From the NCBI RefSeq assembly GCF_000013665.1, contig NC_007912.1, positions 2,404,501 through 2,468,500 on the forward strand: a DNA stretch of 64,000 nt. Reading direction: 5' to 3'. A program made the translations under genes and the position numbers. How positions within the stretch are numbered: the first letter of the stretch is position 1; each line of letters starts with the position of its first letter. Below are positions 45,544 to 58,306 of the stretch, piece by piece. Source of the stretch: Saccharophagus degradans 2-40. GTDB taxonomy: Bacteria; Pseudomonadota; Gammaproteobacteria; Pseudomonadales; Cellvibrionaceae. A model generated the notes under the pieces. That model had not been told where the DNA came from. It worked only from the letters and a program-made list of their open reading frames with translations, and did not search any database.

Positions 45544-46224
45544 ATGCGGTTACTAGTAGTCGAAGACGAAGTCAAAACCGGGGATTATTTGCAGCAAGGC
45601 CTGAGCGAAGCCGGCTTTATGGTGACGCTCGCTCGGAACGGTCTCGATGGCCATCACCTGGCGATGACGGAGACCTTTGATTTGTTGATTCTCGATGTGA
45701 TGCTGCCCGATGTGGGCGGCTGGCGCATTGTTCAGTCCATAAGAGAATCGGGATGCCAGGCGCCCGTATTATTTCTCACCGCGCGCGACAGTGTTGATGA
45801 TCGTGTTAAAGGATTAGAACTTGGCGCTGATGACTACCTGGTTAAGCCCTTCGCGTTTGCCGAATTGCTGGCTCGGGTACGCACCTTGTTGCGTAGAAGT
45901 ACGGCGCCGGTACTCGCCGATCAGATCACAGTAGCGGATTTGATCCTCGATCTGCCAAAGCATCGTGCCCTTCGTGGTGGGCGCAAAATCAATCTCAGTC
46001 ATAAGGAATTTTGTTTGCTGGAACTGCTTGCTCGGCGCCAGGGTGAAGTGCTGCCACGCTCGTTGATTGCTTCCCAGGTGTGGGATATGAATTTTGACTC
46101 CGATACCAATGTGATTGATGTCGCCATCCGTCGTTTAAGAAGCAAAATTGATGAAGGCTTTGAGCCCAAGCTGATCCATACCGTTCGTGGCATGGGCTAC
46201 AAACTCGATGTTGAGGACGAATAG
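45544..46224 (+). CDS. copR: Copper response regulator, OmpR family
   Basis: A 226-residue regulator. ATG 45544 gives [13 protein letters not shown]; the longer frame is rejected. The receiver domain has phospho-Asp in [10 protein letters not shown] and Lys in [10 protein letters not shown]. The winged-helix domain has [15 protein letters not shown] and [17 protein letters not shown]. This is typical of CopR/CusR/PcoR. It is two bases upstream of the sensor kinase gene and probably binds the box at 45449. Confidence 0.93.
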   Translation: MRLLVVEDEVKTGDYLQQGLSEAGFMVTLARNGLDGHHLAMTETFDLLILDVMLPDVGGWRIVQSIRESGCQAPVLFLTARDSVDDRVKGLELGADDYLVKPFAFAELLARVRTLLRRSTAPVLADQITVADLILDLPKHRALRGGRKINLSHKEFCLLELLARRQGEVLPRSLIASQVWDMNFDSDTNVIDVAIRRLRSKIDEGFEPKLIHTVRGMGYKLDVEDE

Positions 46225-46225
46225 G

Positions 46226-47638
46226 ATGGCGTTTGGATTTCGCCTGGCGCGACCTTTATCACTCAACAATCGTGTGATGCTGTTTGTCGCACTTGCCATT
46301 AGTCTCAGCCTTGTTGTAATCGGCCATCTCGTTCAGAAGTCAGTCGAACAGCATTTTGCAGAACAAGACGCTGACGAATTGGTTGTCATCAGCCGTGCCG
46401 TGGCAGAAGCACTAAAAAAGACAACACGTTCAGGTCGTTCGGCCGACGAAACACTTCCTCATGCTGTTTCCGGTCATCACGGTGTGTATTATCAGGTTTG
46501 GGACGAATCTGGTGCGCTGGTTTACGGCCCACATGAAGTAGTTTTTCCTCCCCGAGCTAGATTCAATGCCCCGGTGTACACTATCCGCGCCGACAATCTT
46601 GTGAGTTGGCATATTGATGATAAATCCTATCGAGGCGCGATGACACAAGTGCAAATTGACGGCCGAAACTATCTCGTCACTGCGGCCATCAATATGGACT
46701 TCCATATGCGCTTTCTCGAACATTTCAGCCGCAATTTATGGTTGATCATGGCGCTGGCTGGTGGGCTTACTTTACTCGCAGCCTGGTACGGTGTGCATCA
46801 AGGGCATGCGCCACTACGGGCACTCAGTGAATCCATACGATCTGTTCAAGCCGACCAATTGGATATGCGACTGAATGAAAAAGCTGTTCCCATGGAATTG
46901 CAACCTCTGGTGGAGTCCTTTAACCAGATGATCAGTCGCCTTGACGACAGCTTCACGCGCCTGTCCCACTTTTCTGCGGACATCGCCCATGAGTTGCGAA
47001 CACCTCTTACGAACCTCGCAACGCAAACCCAGGTCGGTTTGGGGCAAGCGAGAACACTTGAAGAGTATCGGGAATTGCTCTACTCCAATTTGGAAGAGCA
47101 AGAAAGATTGACCAAAATGGTAAATGACATGCTGTGGCTCGCGCAGAGTGAGAACGGCCTACTTAAACCCAATTGGGAATTACTGGATTTGAGGCAAGAA
47201 GTTGAAGCCACCTTCGAATTTTTCGAAGCCTTGGCGGAGGATAAAAAAATTACATTGGCTGTAGGGGGAGATCGCGTCAACGCGATGGCCGATCGTTCGA
47301 TGCTGCGCCGAGTGATTTCTAACCTTTTGTCTAATGCGCTTCGTTATACACCAGAGAACGAAACAATCAATGTCACTGTTGAGGGGGTTGGCAATCAGGC
47401 CCAAATAACAATTGAAAACCCGGGGCAGGGGATTTCTGCAGTGCATCTACCGAAACTCTTTGATCGCTTCTATCGGGTTGATCCATCGAGGCAGCGTCAG
47501 AGCGAGGGGGCAGGCTTGGGTTTGGCGATCGTGAAGTCAATCATTGAGGCACATGACGGAAATGTGGAGGTGTCCTCCGAAATGGGTACTACCCGGTTCG
47601 TTATCTCGCTGCCAGCTCATGATAAAAAAGCAGGTTAG
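46226..47638 (+). CDS. copS: Heavy-metal sensor histidine kinase
   Basis: A 470-residue inner-membrane kinase. ATG 46226 is preferred (GAGGA at 46213). Order: TM1 (about 17-38), periplasmic sensing loop (about 40-165), TM2, HAMP, HisKA with H-box FSADIAHELRTPLTNL, N-box SNLLSNALRYTPE, G-box GAGLGLAIVKSI. It belongs to the CusS/CopS/PcoS group (cztS_silS_copS). The periplasmic loop has several His but no long Met run. Confidence 0.92.
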   Translation: MAFGFRLARPLSLNNRVMLFVALAISLSLVVIGHLVQKSVEQHFAEQDADELVVISRAVAEALKKTTRSGRSADETLPHAVSGHHGVYYQVWDESGALVYGPHEVVFPPRARFNAPVYTIRADNLVSWHIDDKSYRGAMTQVQIDGRNYLVTAAINMDFHMRFLEHFSRNLWLIMALAGGLTLLAAWYGVHQGHAPLRALSESIRSVQADQLDMRLNEKAVPMELQPLVESFNQMISRLDDSFTRLSHFSADIAHELRTPLTNLATQTQVGLGQARTLEEYRELLYSNLEEQERLTKMVNDMLWLAQSENGLLKPNWELLDLRQEVEATFEFFEALAEDKKITLAVGGDRVNAMADRSMLRRVISNLLSNALRYTPENETINVTVEGVGNQAQITIENPGQGISAVHLPKLFDRFYRVDPSRQRQSEGAGLGLAIVKSIIEAHDGNVEVSSEMGTTRFVISLPAHDKKAG

Positions 47639-47679
47639 CGATAACGACAATCTTTACCGGGTTACTCTCGGTTTTCTGG

Positions 47680-47710
47680 TTGACCTTCCTATAATGGGAG
47701 GGTTTAGACT
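47680..47710 (+). promoter_or_regulatory. CueR-type promoter of cueR
   Basis: -35 TTGACC (47680-47685), 19-bp spacer, -10 TAGACT (47705-47710). The spacer dyad ACCTTCC / GGAGGGT is close to the canonical CueR box. Confidence 0.85.
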
Positions 47711-47741
47711 TGTCAACGCTTAACCGCCGAAGGTAATCAAA

Positions 47742-48191
47742 ATGCGAAGAGTCCAGAAGCCCCGCCCCGAAATGTCCCAGGCACGCCAGTCCGGTTACTA
47801 CAACATCAGTGAAGCTTCTGAACTATCAGGTGTCAGCGCGAAAATGATCCGCCATTATGAACAGATTGGATTGATGCCCGAAGCCGATCGTACTGACGCT
47901 AATTATCGAATCTTCAGCCAATCTGATATCCATACGCTTCAATTCATTAAGCGCGCGCGGTCACTGGGCTTTTCCATGAAGAAGATCGCCACACTCCTGA
48001 ATTTGTATCAAGATAAAGGCCGCCCCAGCTCGGAGGTCAAACGCTTAGCCGAAGAGCATATTCAATCGCTTAATGAAGCCATAAAAGAAATGCAGGAAAT
48101 GCGCGATACTTTATCGAACTTAGCCAAACACTGTCGCGGTGATGAGCGGCCAGACTGTCCAATTTTGGAAGGAATTTCTTGCTCGCATTGA
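47742..48191 (+). CDS. cueR: Cu(I)-responsive MerR-family regulator
   Basis: A 149-residue regulator. HTH: YYNISEASELSGVSAKMIRH, then YEQIGLMPEADRTDANYRIF. The C-terminal metal-binding loop is CRGDERPDC, two cysteines separated by seven residues, the diagnostic Cu(I)/Ag(I) site of CueR. The N-terminal extension of about 18 residues before the HTH is longer than in E. coli CueR. It activates copZ and the nearby copA ATPase, whose promoters carry matching dyads. Confidence 0.95.
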   Translation: MRRVQKPRPEMSQARQSGYYNISEASELSGVSAKMIRHYEQIGLMPEADRTDANYRIFSQSDIHTLQFIKRARSLGFSMKKIATLLNLYQDKGRPSSEVKRLAEEHIQSLNEAIKEMQEMRDTLSNLAKHCRGDERPDCPILEGISCSH

Positions 48192-48205
48192 AAAGCGTGT
48201 AAAGT

Positions 48206-48227
48206 CAGGGTTGCCCAGGCAACCCTG
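48206..48227. terminator. Bidirectional hairpin between cueR and copZ
   Basis: Perfect 10-bp stem CAGGGTTGCC / GGCAACCCTG with a nominal 2-nt loop, between two convergent stops. There is no long T-run on either side. Confidence 0.6.
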
Positions 48228-48236
48228 TATGACGTA

Positions 48237-48482
48237 TCAAATACTGCAATGTCCACAGCAGCTGCTGCTGTTTTTATCGTTACTTCCTTCAACGGTGACT
48301 TCATAGCCCGTTGCTTCAATTGCTTGCTGTAAAAGTCGTGAAGGAAAAGACGAATCAATCGCCACCGTTTTCGCTTTCATATCAAAATGGATTTTTGCAT
48401 TGCCATCTGTTTCTTTAACCGCTTTGGTTATCACTTTTTCACAATGACCACAGGTCATATCGGGAACATTAAAGGTAATCAT
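48237..48482 (-). CDS. copZ: CopZ-type copper chaperone
   Basis: An 81-residue HMA protein. The metal site MTCGHC is in loop 1 of a ferredoxin fold, and there is an extra C-terminal cluster SSCCGHCSI not found in standard CopZ. It carries Cu(I) to the CopA ATPase. AAGGT-rich sequence precedes the ATG, and the CueR-type promoter lies just upstream. Confidence 0.9.
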   Translation of the reverse strand: MITFNVPDMTCGHCEKVITKAVKETDGNAKIHFDMKAKTVAIDSSFPSRLLQQAIEATGYEVTVEGSNDKNSSSCCGHCSI

Positions 48483-48529
48483 AAGGTAAACCTCGTTAAA
48501 TTCTTTGCAATCCCGGATGGGATGCTTTC

Positions 48530-48560
48530 AGTTTGATGTCTCCCATTGTGGTAAGGTCAA
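48530..48560 (-). promoter_or_regulatory. CueR-type promoter of copZ
   Basis: Minus strand: -35 TTGACC (48560-48555), 19-bp spacer, -10 CAAACT (48535-48530). The spacer begins TTACC and ends in GGGAGACAT, related to the cueR dyad. The -10 is weak, fitting activator dependence. Confidence 0.7.
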
Positions 48561-48630
48561 GACTAATTCATCAAAAAATTTCCGTATCTCATGCGATGTT
48601 AGTTTGCGGGTTTTTAGCCATACTCACTTG

Positions 48631-48661
48631 TTGACTTTCCCACGATGGCAAGGATTAAGCT
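48631..48661 (+). promoter_or_regulatory. CueR-type promoter of the HMA copA
   Basis: -35 TTGACT (48631-48636), 19-bp spacer with TTCC and AAGG arms, -10 TAAGCT (48656-48661), 27 bp before the ATPase ATG. Confidence 0.8.
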
Positions 48662-48687
48662 GCAATAAATCCTAAGGAGAACTTGCG

Positions 48688-50862
48688 ATGAAACCTTTAA
48701 CCGACCATCAATCTTTTGAATTTAAAATCGAGGGGATGTCCTGTGCGTCCTGTGTAAGACGTATTGAGAAGGCGCTGCTGGCAACCGATGGGGTGAGCAG
48801 TGCCAGTGTGAATTTTGCGACGGAAACTGGAAAAGTTGAAGTCGGTGCTGACACCTCTCAAGACACTATTTATGCAGCGGTCAAAAATGCTGGATATCAA
48901 GCAATCGCTATGGAGGACGCGTCGTCAGTCAACGCTACAAACCAAGGTGGTCGTTTATTTATTTTGTCAGGGATGTTGACCATCCCTTTGATGCTGCCAA
49001 TGGTAGGGGAATGGTTCGGCTTTAACTGGTTACTGCCAATTGGGTTGCAATTAATGTTGGCTTCTATTGTGCAGTTTTACTTCGGTTTCCGCTTTTATCG
49101 TGGTGCCTACGCTGCGTTAAAGGCGCGCAGTGGCAATATGGATAGCCTGGTCGCACTTGGTACATCCGCGGCCTATGGCTTGTCCATTTATAACATTCTT
49201 ATCGGTCATGCAGGACATTTGTATTTTGAATCATCCGCAGTGATCATCACGCTAGTTATTCTAGGCAAATGGATGGAAGCCAGAGCCAAAAATCAAACCA
49301 CCAATGCCATTCGCGCTCTTCAAGATCTTCGGCCTGAAAACGCTAATTTAATTGAAAACGGTATTGAGAAAATTGTTCCCGCAAACACATTGCAAATTGA
49401 AAATATTATTTTAATTAAAGCTGGGGAGAGGGTGGCTGCCGATGGTGTTATCCTTTCTGGTAACGGTTATCTCAATGAAGCTTTGATTACCGGTGAAAGT
49501 CTACCGGTTGAAAAGCAGGAAGGCGATAAAGTGATCGGCGGCTCAATTAACATCGATGGTTTGCTTACTGTAAAAGTCACATCCAGCAATGCGGAAAGTA
49601 CACTCGCAAAAATCATTCATTTAGTGGAGTCCGCACAGGCAAAAAAATCCCCTTTGCAAAAATTAGTCGACCGTATCAGCGCTGTTTTTGTGCCTGTTGT
49701 TTTAGTGATTGCACTGGTGACTTTGTTGACTTGGGGTTTTGTTACCGGCGATTGGACGCAAGCGATTATCAGTGCTGTAGCCGTGCTGGTTATTGCTTGT
49801 CCCTGTGCACTGGGTCTGGCGACGCCAACCGCCATTATGGTAGGGACGGGATTGGCTGCCAAAAGAGGTATTCTTATTAAAGATGCTGAAATTTTGGAGT
49901 CCACAGAACATGTTGATGTGGTCGCTTTTGATAAAACCGGCACCTTGACGGAGGGTAAACCCAGAGTCGAACAGATCGATGCATTTGTTGGAGAAGGAAA
50001 ACAGTTGCTGGGTTATTTAAAGGGTCTGCAGCAGGGCAGCGAACATCCACTTGCAAAGGCACTGCTCGATCATGCAACAAAAGAATCCATTATCGCCGAG
50101 CGCTTCGAGTTGATTCATACCCTGCCAGGCCTTGGAATGCGCGGTCAGTTAGAAGAGGGTAATTACTGGTTTGGCAATAAACGTTTGATGTTAAACGTCG
50201 GTATTGAAGCGTCTTTACTCGAAGACTATAGCGAAGAATTTGCGATAAAAGGCAATACGCTCTCGTGGGTCGCGAGACAAATAAAACCCAATACGATTGA
50301 GCTTTGTGGTCTTGTGCAATTCCAGGATACGCTTAAATCCAGTGCAATTGAAGCCGTCAGTCGATTGCACGAATTGGGGATACAAACCTGTCTGCTCACT
50401 GGCGACACACAAGACAGTGCGGACGTTATCGCCGCTAAATTGGGTATTGATTTTGTTAGAGCGGAAGTGATGCCAGAACACAAGGCCGACGTGGTGAGTC
50501 AATTTCAGTTGGAGGGTAAAAAAGTGGCCATGGTCGGAGACGGCATTAATGACACTCCCGCATTAGCAACGGCCCATGTAGGCATAGCGATGGGGGCGGG
50601 TACCGATGTTGCGATGCAAACTGCGGGTATTACTCTAATGCAAAGTGATCCATTGAGGGTTGTTGAAGCTATTACCATTGCTAAAAAAACTCAACAGAAA
50701 ATTCGTCAGAATCTGTTTTGGGCGTTTATCTACAACCTGGTTGGAATTCCGCTTGCTGCTTTTGGATTGCTTAACCCGATGGTGGCGGGAGCTATTATGG
50801 CTGTTAGTAGTGTGAGTGTTGTGCTCAATGCATTGCTTCTCAGACTTGTCAAAATCACATGA
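48688..50862 (+). CDS. copA: HMA-type Cu(I)-exporting P1B ATPase
   Basis: A 724-residue inner-membrane pump. One N-terminal HMA domain (about 10-72) with MSCASC. Helices with CPC in [13 protein letters not shown]. Phospho-Asp in [20 protein letters not shown], and GDGINDTPAL. This is the standard cytosolic copper exporter paired with CueR and CopZ next door. AAGGAG precedes the ATG. It differs from the 34.8-kb ATPase in having an HMA instead of the CPMHPEV-type domains, so the two are likely non-redundant. Confidence 0.95.
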   Translation: MKPLTDHQSFEFKIEGMSCASCVRRIEKALLATDGVSSASVNFATETGKVEVGADTSQDTIYAAVKNAGYQAIAMEDASSVNATNQGGRLFILSGMLTIPLMLPMVGEWFGFNWLLPIGLQLMLASIVQFYFGFRFYRGAYAALKARSGNMDSLVALGTSAAYGLSIYNILIGHAGHLYFESSAVIITLVILGKWMEARAKNQTTNAIRALQDLRPENANLIENGIEKIVPANTLQIENIILIKAGERVAADGVILSGNGYLNEALITGESLPVEKQEGDKVIGGSINIDGLLTVKVTSSNAESTLAKIIHLVESAQAKKSPLQKLVDRISAVFVPVVLVIALVTLLTWGFVTGDWTQAIISAVAVLVIACPCALGLATPTAIMVGTGLAAKRGILIKDAEILESTEHVDVVAFDKTGTLTEGKPRVEQIDAFVGEGKQLLGYLKGLQQGSEHPLAKALLDHATKESIIAERFELIHTLPGLGMRGQLEEGNYWFGNKRLMLNVGIEASLLEDYSEEFAIKGNTLSWVARQIKPNTIELCGLVQFQDTLKSSAIEAVSRLHELGIQTCLLTGDTQDSADVIAAKLGIDFVRAEVMPEHKADVVSQFQLEGKKVAMVGDGINDTPALATAHVGIAMGAGTDVAMQTAGITLMQSDPLRVVEAITIAKKTQQKIRQNLFWAFIYNLVGIPLAAFGLLNPMVAGAIMAVSSVSVVLNALLLRLVKIT

Positions 50863-50962
50863 ACAAATTGACTTACAGTAGAAATCAAAATGGTTTGACG
50901 TTTGAAAGCGACAAAACTATTTCGGGTGCTGAAGTTTGAAATGTTCGATAACTTTAATTTAG

Positions 50963-50992
50963 GAGTGATTATCAATTTCAAAATAATCACTC
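50963..50992. terminator. Hairpin between copA and the FTR1/cytochrome gene
   Basis: Stem GAGTGATTAT / ATAATCACTC (10 bp) with a 10-nt loop between convergent genes. The flanks are AT-rich but lack a strict T-run. Confidence 0.5.
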
Positions 50993-51099
50993 TAATCTAA
51001 AATGTTTTGCACGTAGAGATACAGATATTTAATAAGTGTACCTCTGCATACGCTAGACGGGATTGCTCTCTAAATTAAACAGTAGGCATTATTAGTGAT

Positions 51100-53013
51100 T
51101 TAAAAATCTGAACTGGTTTCTGGTTTTCGTCGTTGATTAGAAACCAGCATGAACACCAAAAATAACACCAGTATAGTGATTTGGGCCATTAAGCTTTGCC
51201 ATGTGGATTTTAAGCCAATCCAGTCAACCTCAAATGATATCGGAAGTGGGGACGCGTCAATGAAAGCCGCTTCCTGCAGAGCTATTACCCCTTTTCCTAT
51301 CAATACGAAGGACAAGCCAACAAGAAGGTACGTGGTTACGGAAAAGAACCGTCCAATAGGAAGCTTTATTGAGTAACGAACCATTATCCATCCGATGATA
51401 CTTAAACAGAGTAAGCCAACAAGGAAACCCCCGATAATCGTTGGGTTTTGAGCTGGTAAAGATTGGGTCAGTAGCGCTTCGTAGAACAACACGGTTTCAA
51501 AAACTTCTCGATACACGGCGACAAATGCGAGTGTAGCTATTCCCCACAATGTTCCGGTTTTTAACCGTTGAGTAACGTGTTTTTGAATGTACGCCTTCCA
51601 CTGTATGGTATTGGATTTGCTGTGCATCCAAACGCCGACATAAAATAGCACCAACGCCGCAGCTAAAGCGGCAACACCTTCCATTACCTCTCTACTGGCA
51701 CCGCTAATATTGACGAGCGATCGTGCCGCCCACCAGGTTACCCCACCGGCAATGAGCGCCGTAATCCAGCCAGCGTGGACAAATTTAAGCGCGTCGCGTC
51801 GTTCAGAGCGGATTAATACCAAGACAAGGGCCAGAGTGACAAGCAAGGCTTCCAACCCTTCGCGTAATAAAATAATTAAACTTGCGCTGAACAGCGTAGC
51901 GTTAGAAAGACTGTCTGCAGATAGTTGTCGTTTTGCCGTTTCCAGCTGGGCCAAAGTAATATCGAGGAGTGTATTGAGTTGTTCCTGGTTTGAACTTTCC
52001 CGAAATTGTTTTCTCAGCGCCATCATATTGGCTTCGATGTCTTTCCTGAGATCGGGGTTTCGTGTATCCAGGCTGTTTTCTACCAGCTCAAACCCGTCGA
52101 GATAGGCACTCACGGCCAGTCGATTGGATTCTTCATAGTTTCCCTTGTTGTATGAAGCGCGTGCGGCCAACAGTTGATCGCGAGCAATTTGCAAGGGCGA
52201 TGGCTTCTCCGTAAAAAGAGCACTCGGTTGTGCGCGCAGGTAAATGACACTCTTTAGCGTATTAGAATCTCCGTTCGCTAACTGTATCGGGTTGTGATTA
52301 ATCAGCTCTTTAATGGAGAGGTCGGTAGCGTTCACTCCTTCTTCTGCGTTTGCTTCAAATGCGAGACCACCTACATAAAATGCGAGGGACCAACGCTGCT
52401 CTTCGCTGAGCTGATCGTAAGAGACCATGGCCGTTTCCTTGATTCCGTCGGTAATCGCATCGTAAAGGCCAAGTACTGAGCGATTCATTGCACGTTCTCG
52501 ATCAGTAAAATCTGTTGGCGGCGGTTCGAGTCCTGCGCTTGCAACACCATCGCCTTTGCCCATCGCTCCGTGGCAGGCAGCACAATGTGTTTGAAACAGG
52601 GAATGAGTCTCACTGATTGGAAGGAGCTGTGAGGGCTGAGATGATACAGGCATGAGCATCAATAATTCACTGCGCAACTCTCTGCCCAATTGTCGAATGA
52701 CTTCCGGCGTCTGCTTTTCATGAATGGCCGCTTCCAATTTTTGGGCTCTGGAAATTATCGTGGTAGCTTTGGCTTGTTGCGCCTCTGTTACCAGAATGCG
52801 GGAAAACTCCAGCATTTCCTGATATTCCCCCTCATTAATAATTTCACCATTGGCCACCGCTTCCGGATAATCAACGCCCACGTACTCTGCAAGTTGCGCC
52901 ATCTGGCGGAAATCCGGGGTTGACGTGTCGGCCAAGCAGCGCAGTCCTGACAAAATAAGAATCAGAGCGGATACCAGACGAATGTTGTAACGCTTGAACG
53001 AAAGAAAGAACAC
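51100..53013 (-). CDS. pbrT: PbrT-like metal permease: cytochrome c domain plus FTR1 permease
   Basis: A 637-residue protein. GTG 53013 is the start: GAGG lies 7 nt upstream, and the longer frame to 53151 would run through the promoter. Order: signal peptide; helical region; cytochrome c site HCAACHGAMGKGDG (about 145-160); helical region; then the FTR1 membrane domain with REGLE in LLREGLEALLVTL and a second REVFE motif, the iron-type metal ligands. The same architecture is known for Pb(II) uptake protein PbrT. Lead or iron transport is inferred; the promoter is of CadR/PbrR type. Confidence 0.88.
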   Translation of the reverse strand: MFFLSFKRYNIRLVSALILILSGLRCLADTSTPDFRQMAQLAEYVGVDYPEAVANGEIINEGEYQEMLEFSRILVTEAQQAKATTIISRAQKLEAAIHEKQTPEVIRQLGRELRSELLMLMPVSSQPSQLLPISETHSLFQTHCAACHGAMGKGDGVASAGLEPPPTDFTDRERAMNRSVLGLYDAITDGIKETAMVSYDQLSEEQRWSLAFYVGGLAFEANAEEGVNATDLSIKELINHNPIQLANGDSNTLKSVIYLRAQPSALFTEKPSPLQIARDQLLAARASYNKGNYEESNRLAVSAYLDGFELVENSLDTRNPDLRKDIEANMMALRKQFRESSNQEQLNTLLDITLAQLETAKRQLSADSLSNATLFSASLIILLREGLEALLVTLALVLVLIRSERRDALKFVHAGWITALIAGGVTWWAARSLVNISGASREVMEGVAALAAALVLFYVGVWMHSKSNTIQWKAYIQKHVTQRLKTGTLWGIATLAFVAVYREVFETVLFYEALLTQSLPAQNPTIIGGFLVGLLCLSIIGWIMVRYSIKLPIGRFFSVTTYLLVGLSFVLIGKGVIALQEAAFIDASPLPISFEVDWIGLKSTWQSLMAQITILVLFLVFMLVSNQRRKPETSSDF

Positions 53014-53056
53014 GATAAAACCTCGAGTGCAGCAACTTTGATGAGAATAGCTCTCA

Positions 53057-53087
53057 ATTGTAAAGTCTATAGTTGGTATAGAGTCAA
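53057..53087 (-). promoter_or_regulatory. PbrR/CadR-type promoter of the FTR1 gene
   Basis: Minus strand: -35 TTGACT (53087-53082), 19-bp spacer with arms ACTCTATA and TATAGACT, -10 TACAAT (53062-53057). It closely resembles the second MerR-type site at 61309-61339. Confidence 0.85.
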
Positions 53088-53129
53088 GCTGTCGAACCGG
53101 CCGTATTTCACCCCTAACTTCAGTTGAGC

Positions 53130-54011
53130 TCAAATCGAATGATCCCTGCAAGGCTCGTTATACAGTTCAAACTCCACGGTAGTATGGCTTAAATCAAACT
53201 CAGCAAGTTCTTGCGATAAGCGCCTTTTTAAGTTTCGTTGGTCTTCCAGTGAAACATCGGCTTCCAGTTCAATATGGACAGTGAGCACGTGGTGTTCTCC
53301 GTCCAGCGACCATAAATGCAAATGGTGGAAACGCTGAAATTCCTGAACATCTTTGAGTTTTCGCTCAATTTTTCTCGCAAGATTTTTGTCCGGCACGCCT
53401 TGTAAAAAGAGTTTTAAGGTGGTGCCCACATTGCGTATGACGTTGAACAAAATAAACAGAGTAAACCCGATTGCTAATATAGGATCCAAAATTGGCCATT
53501 TCACAAACATAAGTACGACCGATACTATAAAAACGGCGACCCATCCCAACACATCCTCTAGCAGATGCCAATTGAGCACTTTCTCGTTCAGGGTTTTTCC
53601 TTTGCTAAGCTTAAATGCGGCAAAACCATTTACCGCGATACCGAAAATGGACAGTGCCAGCATGCCCTCTGTCACTGGCATTTCAGGATCGAATAAACGA
53701 GGAATGGATTGGTGCAGTACCCAGGCTGAACCAGCAATCAGAACGATGCCGTTAATCAATGAGCCTAATAACGAAAGACGCTTGTACCCGTAGGAAAAAT
53801 TTTGCGAGGCGGGCCTGTTTCCAAGTTTTGCCAATACCCAGGCCAGTCCAATTGATAAACTATCTCCTAGATCGTGGACGGCATCGGCCATAATTGCGGT
53901 GCTGTTGGTCAGTATGCCGCCGATAAATTCTATGATCGTGAAACCAACGTTGAGGAAAAACGCCCAGCCGATTCTTGCACTGCTGTTGTCGTCATGTGAG
54001 TGAGAATGCAT
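53130..54011 (-). CDS. Cation diffusion facilitator exporter
   Basis: A 293-residue CDF protein. ATG 54011 follows AGGAGAAACC and gives MHSHSHDDNSS, a His-rich start. Six helices with the zinc-site motifs ADAVHDLGDSLSIG in TM2 and the matching HLLEDVLGW in TM5, then a cytoplasmic domain with FHHLHLWSLDGEHHVLT typical of ZitB/CzcD. It exports divalent Zn/Co/Cd-like metal from cytosol to periplasm. Downstream of czcA on the same strand. Confidence 0.9.
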   Translation of the reverse strand: MHSHSHDDNSSARIGWAFFLNVGFTIIEFIGGILTNSTAIMADAVHDLGDSLSIGLAWVLAKLGNRPASQNFSYGYKRLSLLGSLINGIVLIAGSAWVLHQSIPRLFDPEMPVTEGMLALSIFGIAVNGFAAFKLSKGKTLNEKVLNWHLLEDVLGWVAVFIVSVVLMFVKWPILDPILAIGFTLFILFNVIRNVGTTLKLFLQGVPDKNLARKIERKLKDVQEFQRFHHLHLWSLDGEHHVLTVHIELEADVSLEDQRNLKRRLSQELAEFDLSHTTVEFELYNEPCRDHSI

Positions 54012-54085
54012 GGTTTCTCCTGTGCAATGATTATAAGTTGTTTGATAGATGGCCCCAGCAAACACCGGGGCCAATCGTCACGGCA

Positions 54086-57229
<3,144 letters not shown>

Positions 57230-58306
57230 TTAGTGATCGTGTTCTGCTTCGGATTTTTCGATATCAGCTTTAATTAAATAGCTATTTTCACTGACATATT
57301 GGCTGTTCGCTTCAAGCCCATCGATAACTTCATAGAAATGATCATCACTTTTACCTAATACAAGTGGCGTAAAGCGATATTCATCACCGGCCTTAACAAA
57401 TACACCCTGGCGTCCCCCCAGCGTTTGCACCGCATCTTTTACTACCGCCAAAGGAACCGAAAAGCGACCGGTTTCCACGCGCGCTTCGATCATTAAGCCC
57501 GGTGATAAAGCGTGTTTGCTATTGGCCAACTTGACGCGCGCCACCAGATAAGGGGATTCCATTGACGGCACAATATGGTCCACCGTGGATTCCACGCTGT
57601 GATTACTTGCTAAAACGTGAACCGCTTGCCCTTCTGTGACGGAAGACTGCTGCGCGGGATAAACACGCAGTTCCGCCCAAACAGTGTCAAAATTCGCGAC
57701 GGAAAATAGAACCTGATCTTTTGTCACTTCGCCGGTATTGGCATGACGCTGAACGATTCTCCCGGCAATGGGCGAGCGGATGGCATAGGTTTTCAGGCTT
57801 TCGTTGGATTCAATTTCAGCCAATACATCACCCGTTTTTACACGATCGCCAAGCGTGACCTTGACTGACTTAACCATACCCTCAAAACGCGCACGCACAT
57901 GGCTCAGTTGTTCAGGTGCTGAAACAATCGCGCCGTATACCGTGATGGTCTGATGAAGCTCCTGCGAACTCGCCATAGAAGTAACGATACCCACTTGTTT
58001 GGCCATTGAATCTTCTATTCGGCTAGTATTTTCCTCACCGTGCCCGTGCTCGTCTTCTTCTCCATGAGCACCGTGATCATGTCCATCATCATCGTGATCA
58101 ACATGGTCCTCGTGCTCGTCATGATCACCATCTTCATGGTGCGGTGCATGTTGTTCTGATGCTTCATGCTCGTGATCGTGATCTTCTTTCGACCAGGCAT
58201 TTAATGGCGAAATACTGAATAGCAGCATCTGGGCAAAGAGCACACTTAAAACCAACGTTTTCTTTTTAATTTTTTTGTTAGGGAACAATGTTGTTAAGGC
58301 ATTCAT
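57230..58306 (-). CDS. czcB: CzcB-type periplasmic adaptor
   Basis: A 358-residue membrane-fusion protein. An N-terminal helix (about 18-38) is followed by a long His/Asp/Glu-rich metal-binding segment (about 40-95; EDHDHEHEASEQHAPHHED and similar). Then the barrel-sandwich (VRARFEGMVKSVKVTLGDRV, ESNESLKTYAIRSPIAGRIV) and C-terminal beta domains. Its ATG overlaps the stop of the preceding His-rich gene (TAATG). The His tail likely captures periplasmic Zn/Cd. Confidence 0.9.
   Translation of the reverse strand: MNALTTLFPNKKIKKKTLVLSVLFAQMLLFSISPLNAWSKEDHDHEHEASEQHAPHHEDGDHDEHEDHVDHDDDGHDHGAHGEEDEHGHGEENTSRIEDSMAKQVGIVTSMASSQELHQTITVYGAIVSAPEQLSHVRARFEGMVKSVKVTLGDRVKTGDVLAEIESNESLKTYAIRSPIAGRIVQRHANTGEVTKDQVLFSVANFDTVWAELRVYPAQQSSVTEGQAVHVLASNHSVESTVDHIVPSMESPYLVARVKLANSKHALSPGLMIEARVETGRFSVPLAVVKDAVQTLGGRQGVFVKAGDEYRFTPLVLGKSDDHFYEVIDGLEANSQYVSENSYLIKADIEKSEAEHDH

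Noticed and set aside
53014-53151. 46-residue N-terminal extension of the FTR1/cytochrome gene
   Set aside because: It spans a clear 19-bp-spacer promoter; GTG 53013 has a proper ribosome binding site and a signal peptide after it.
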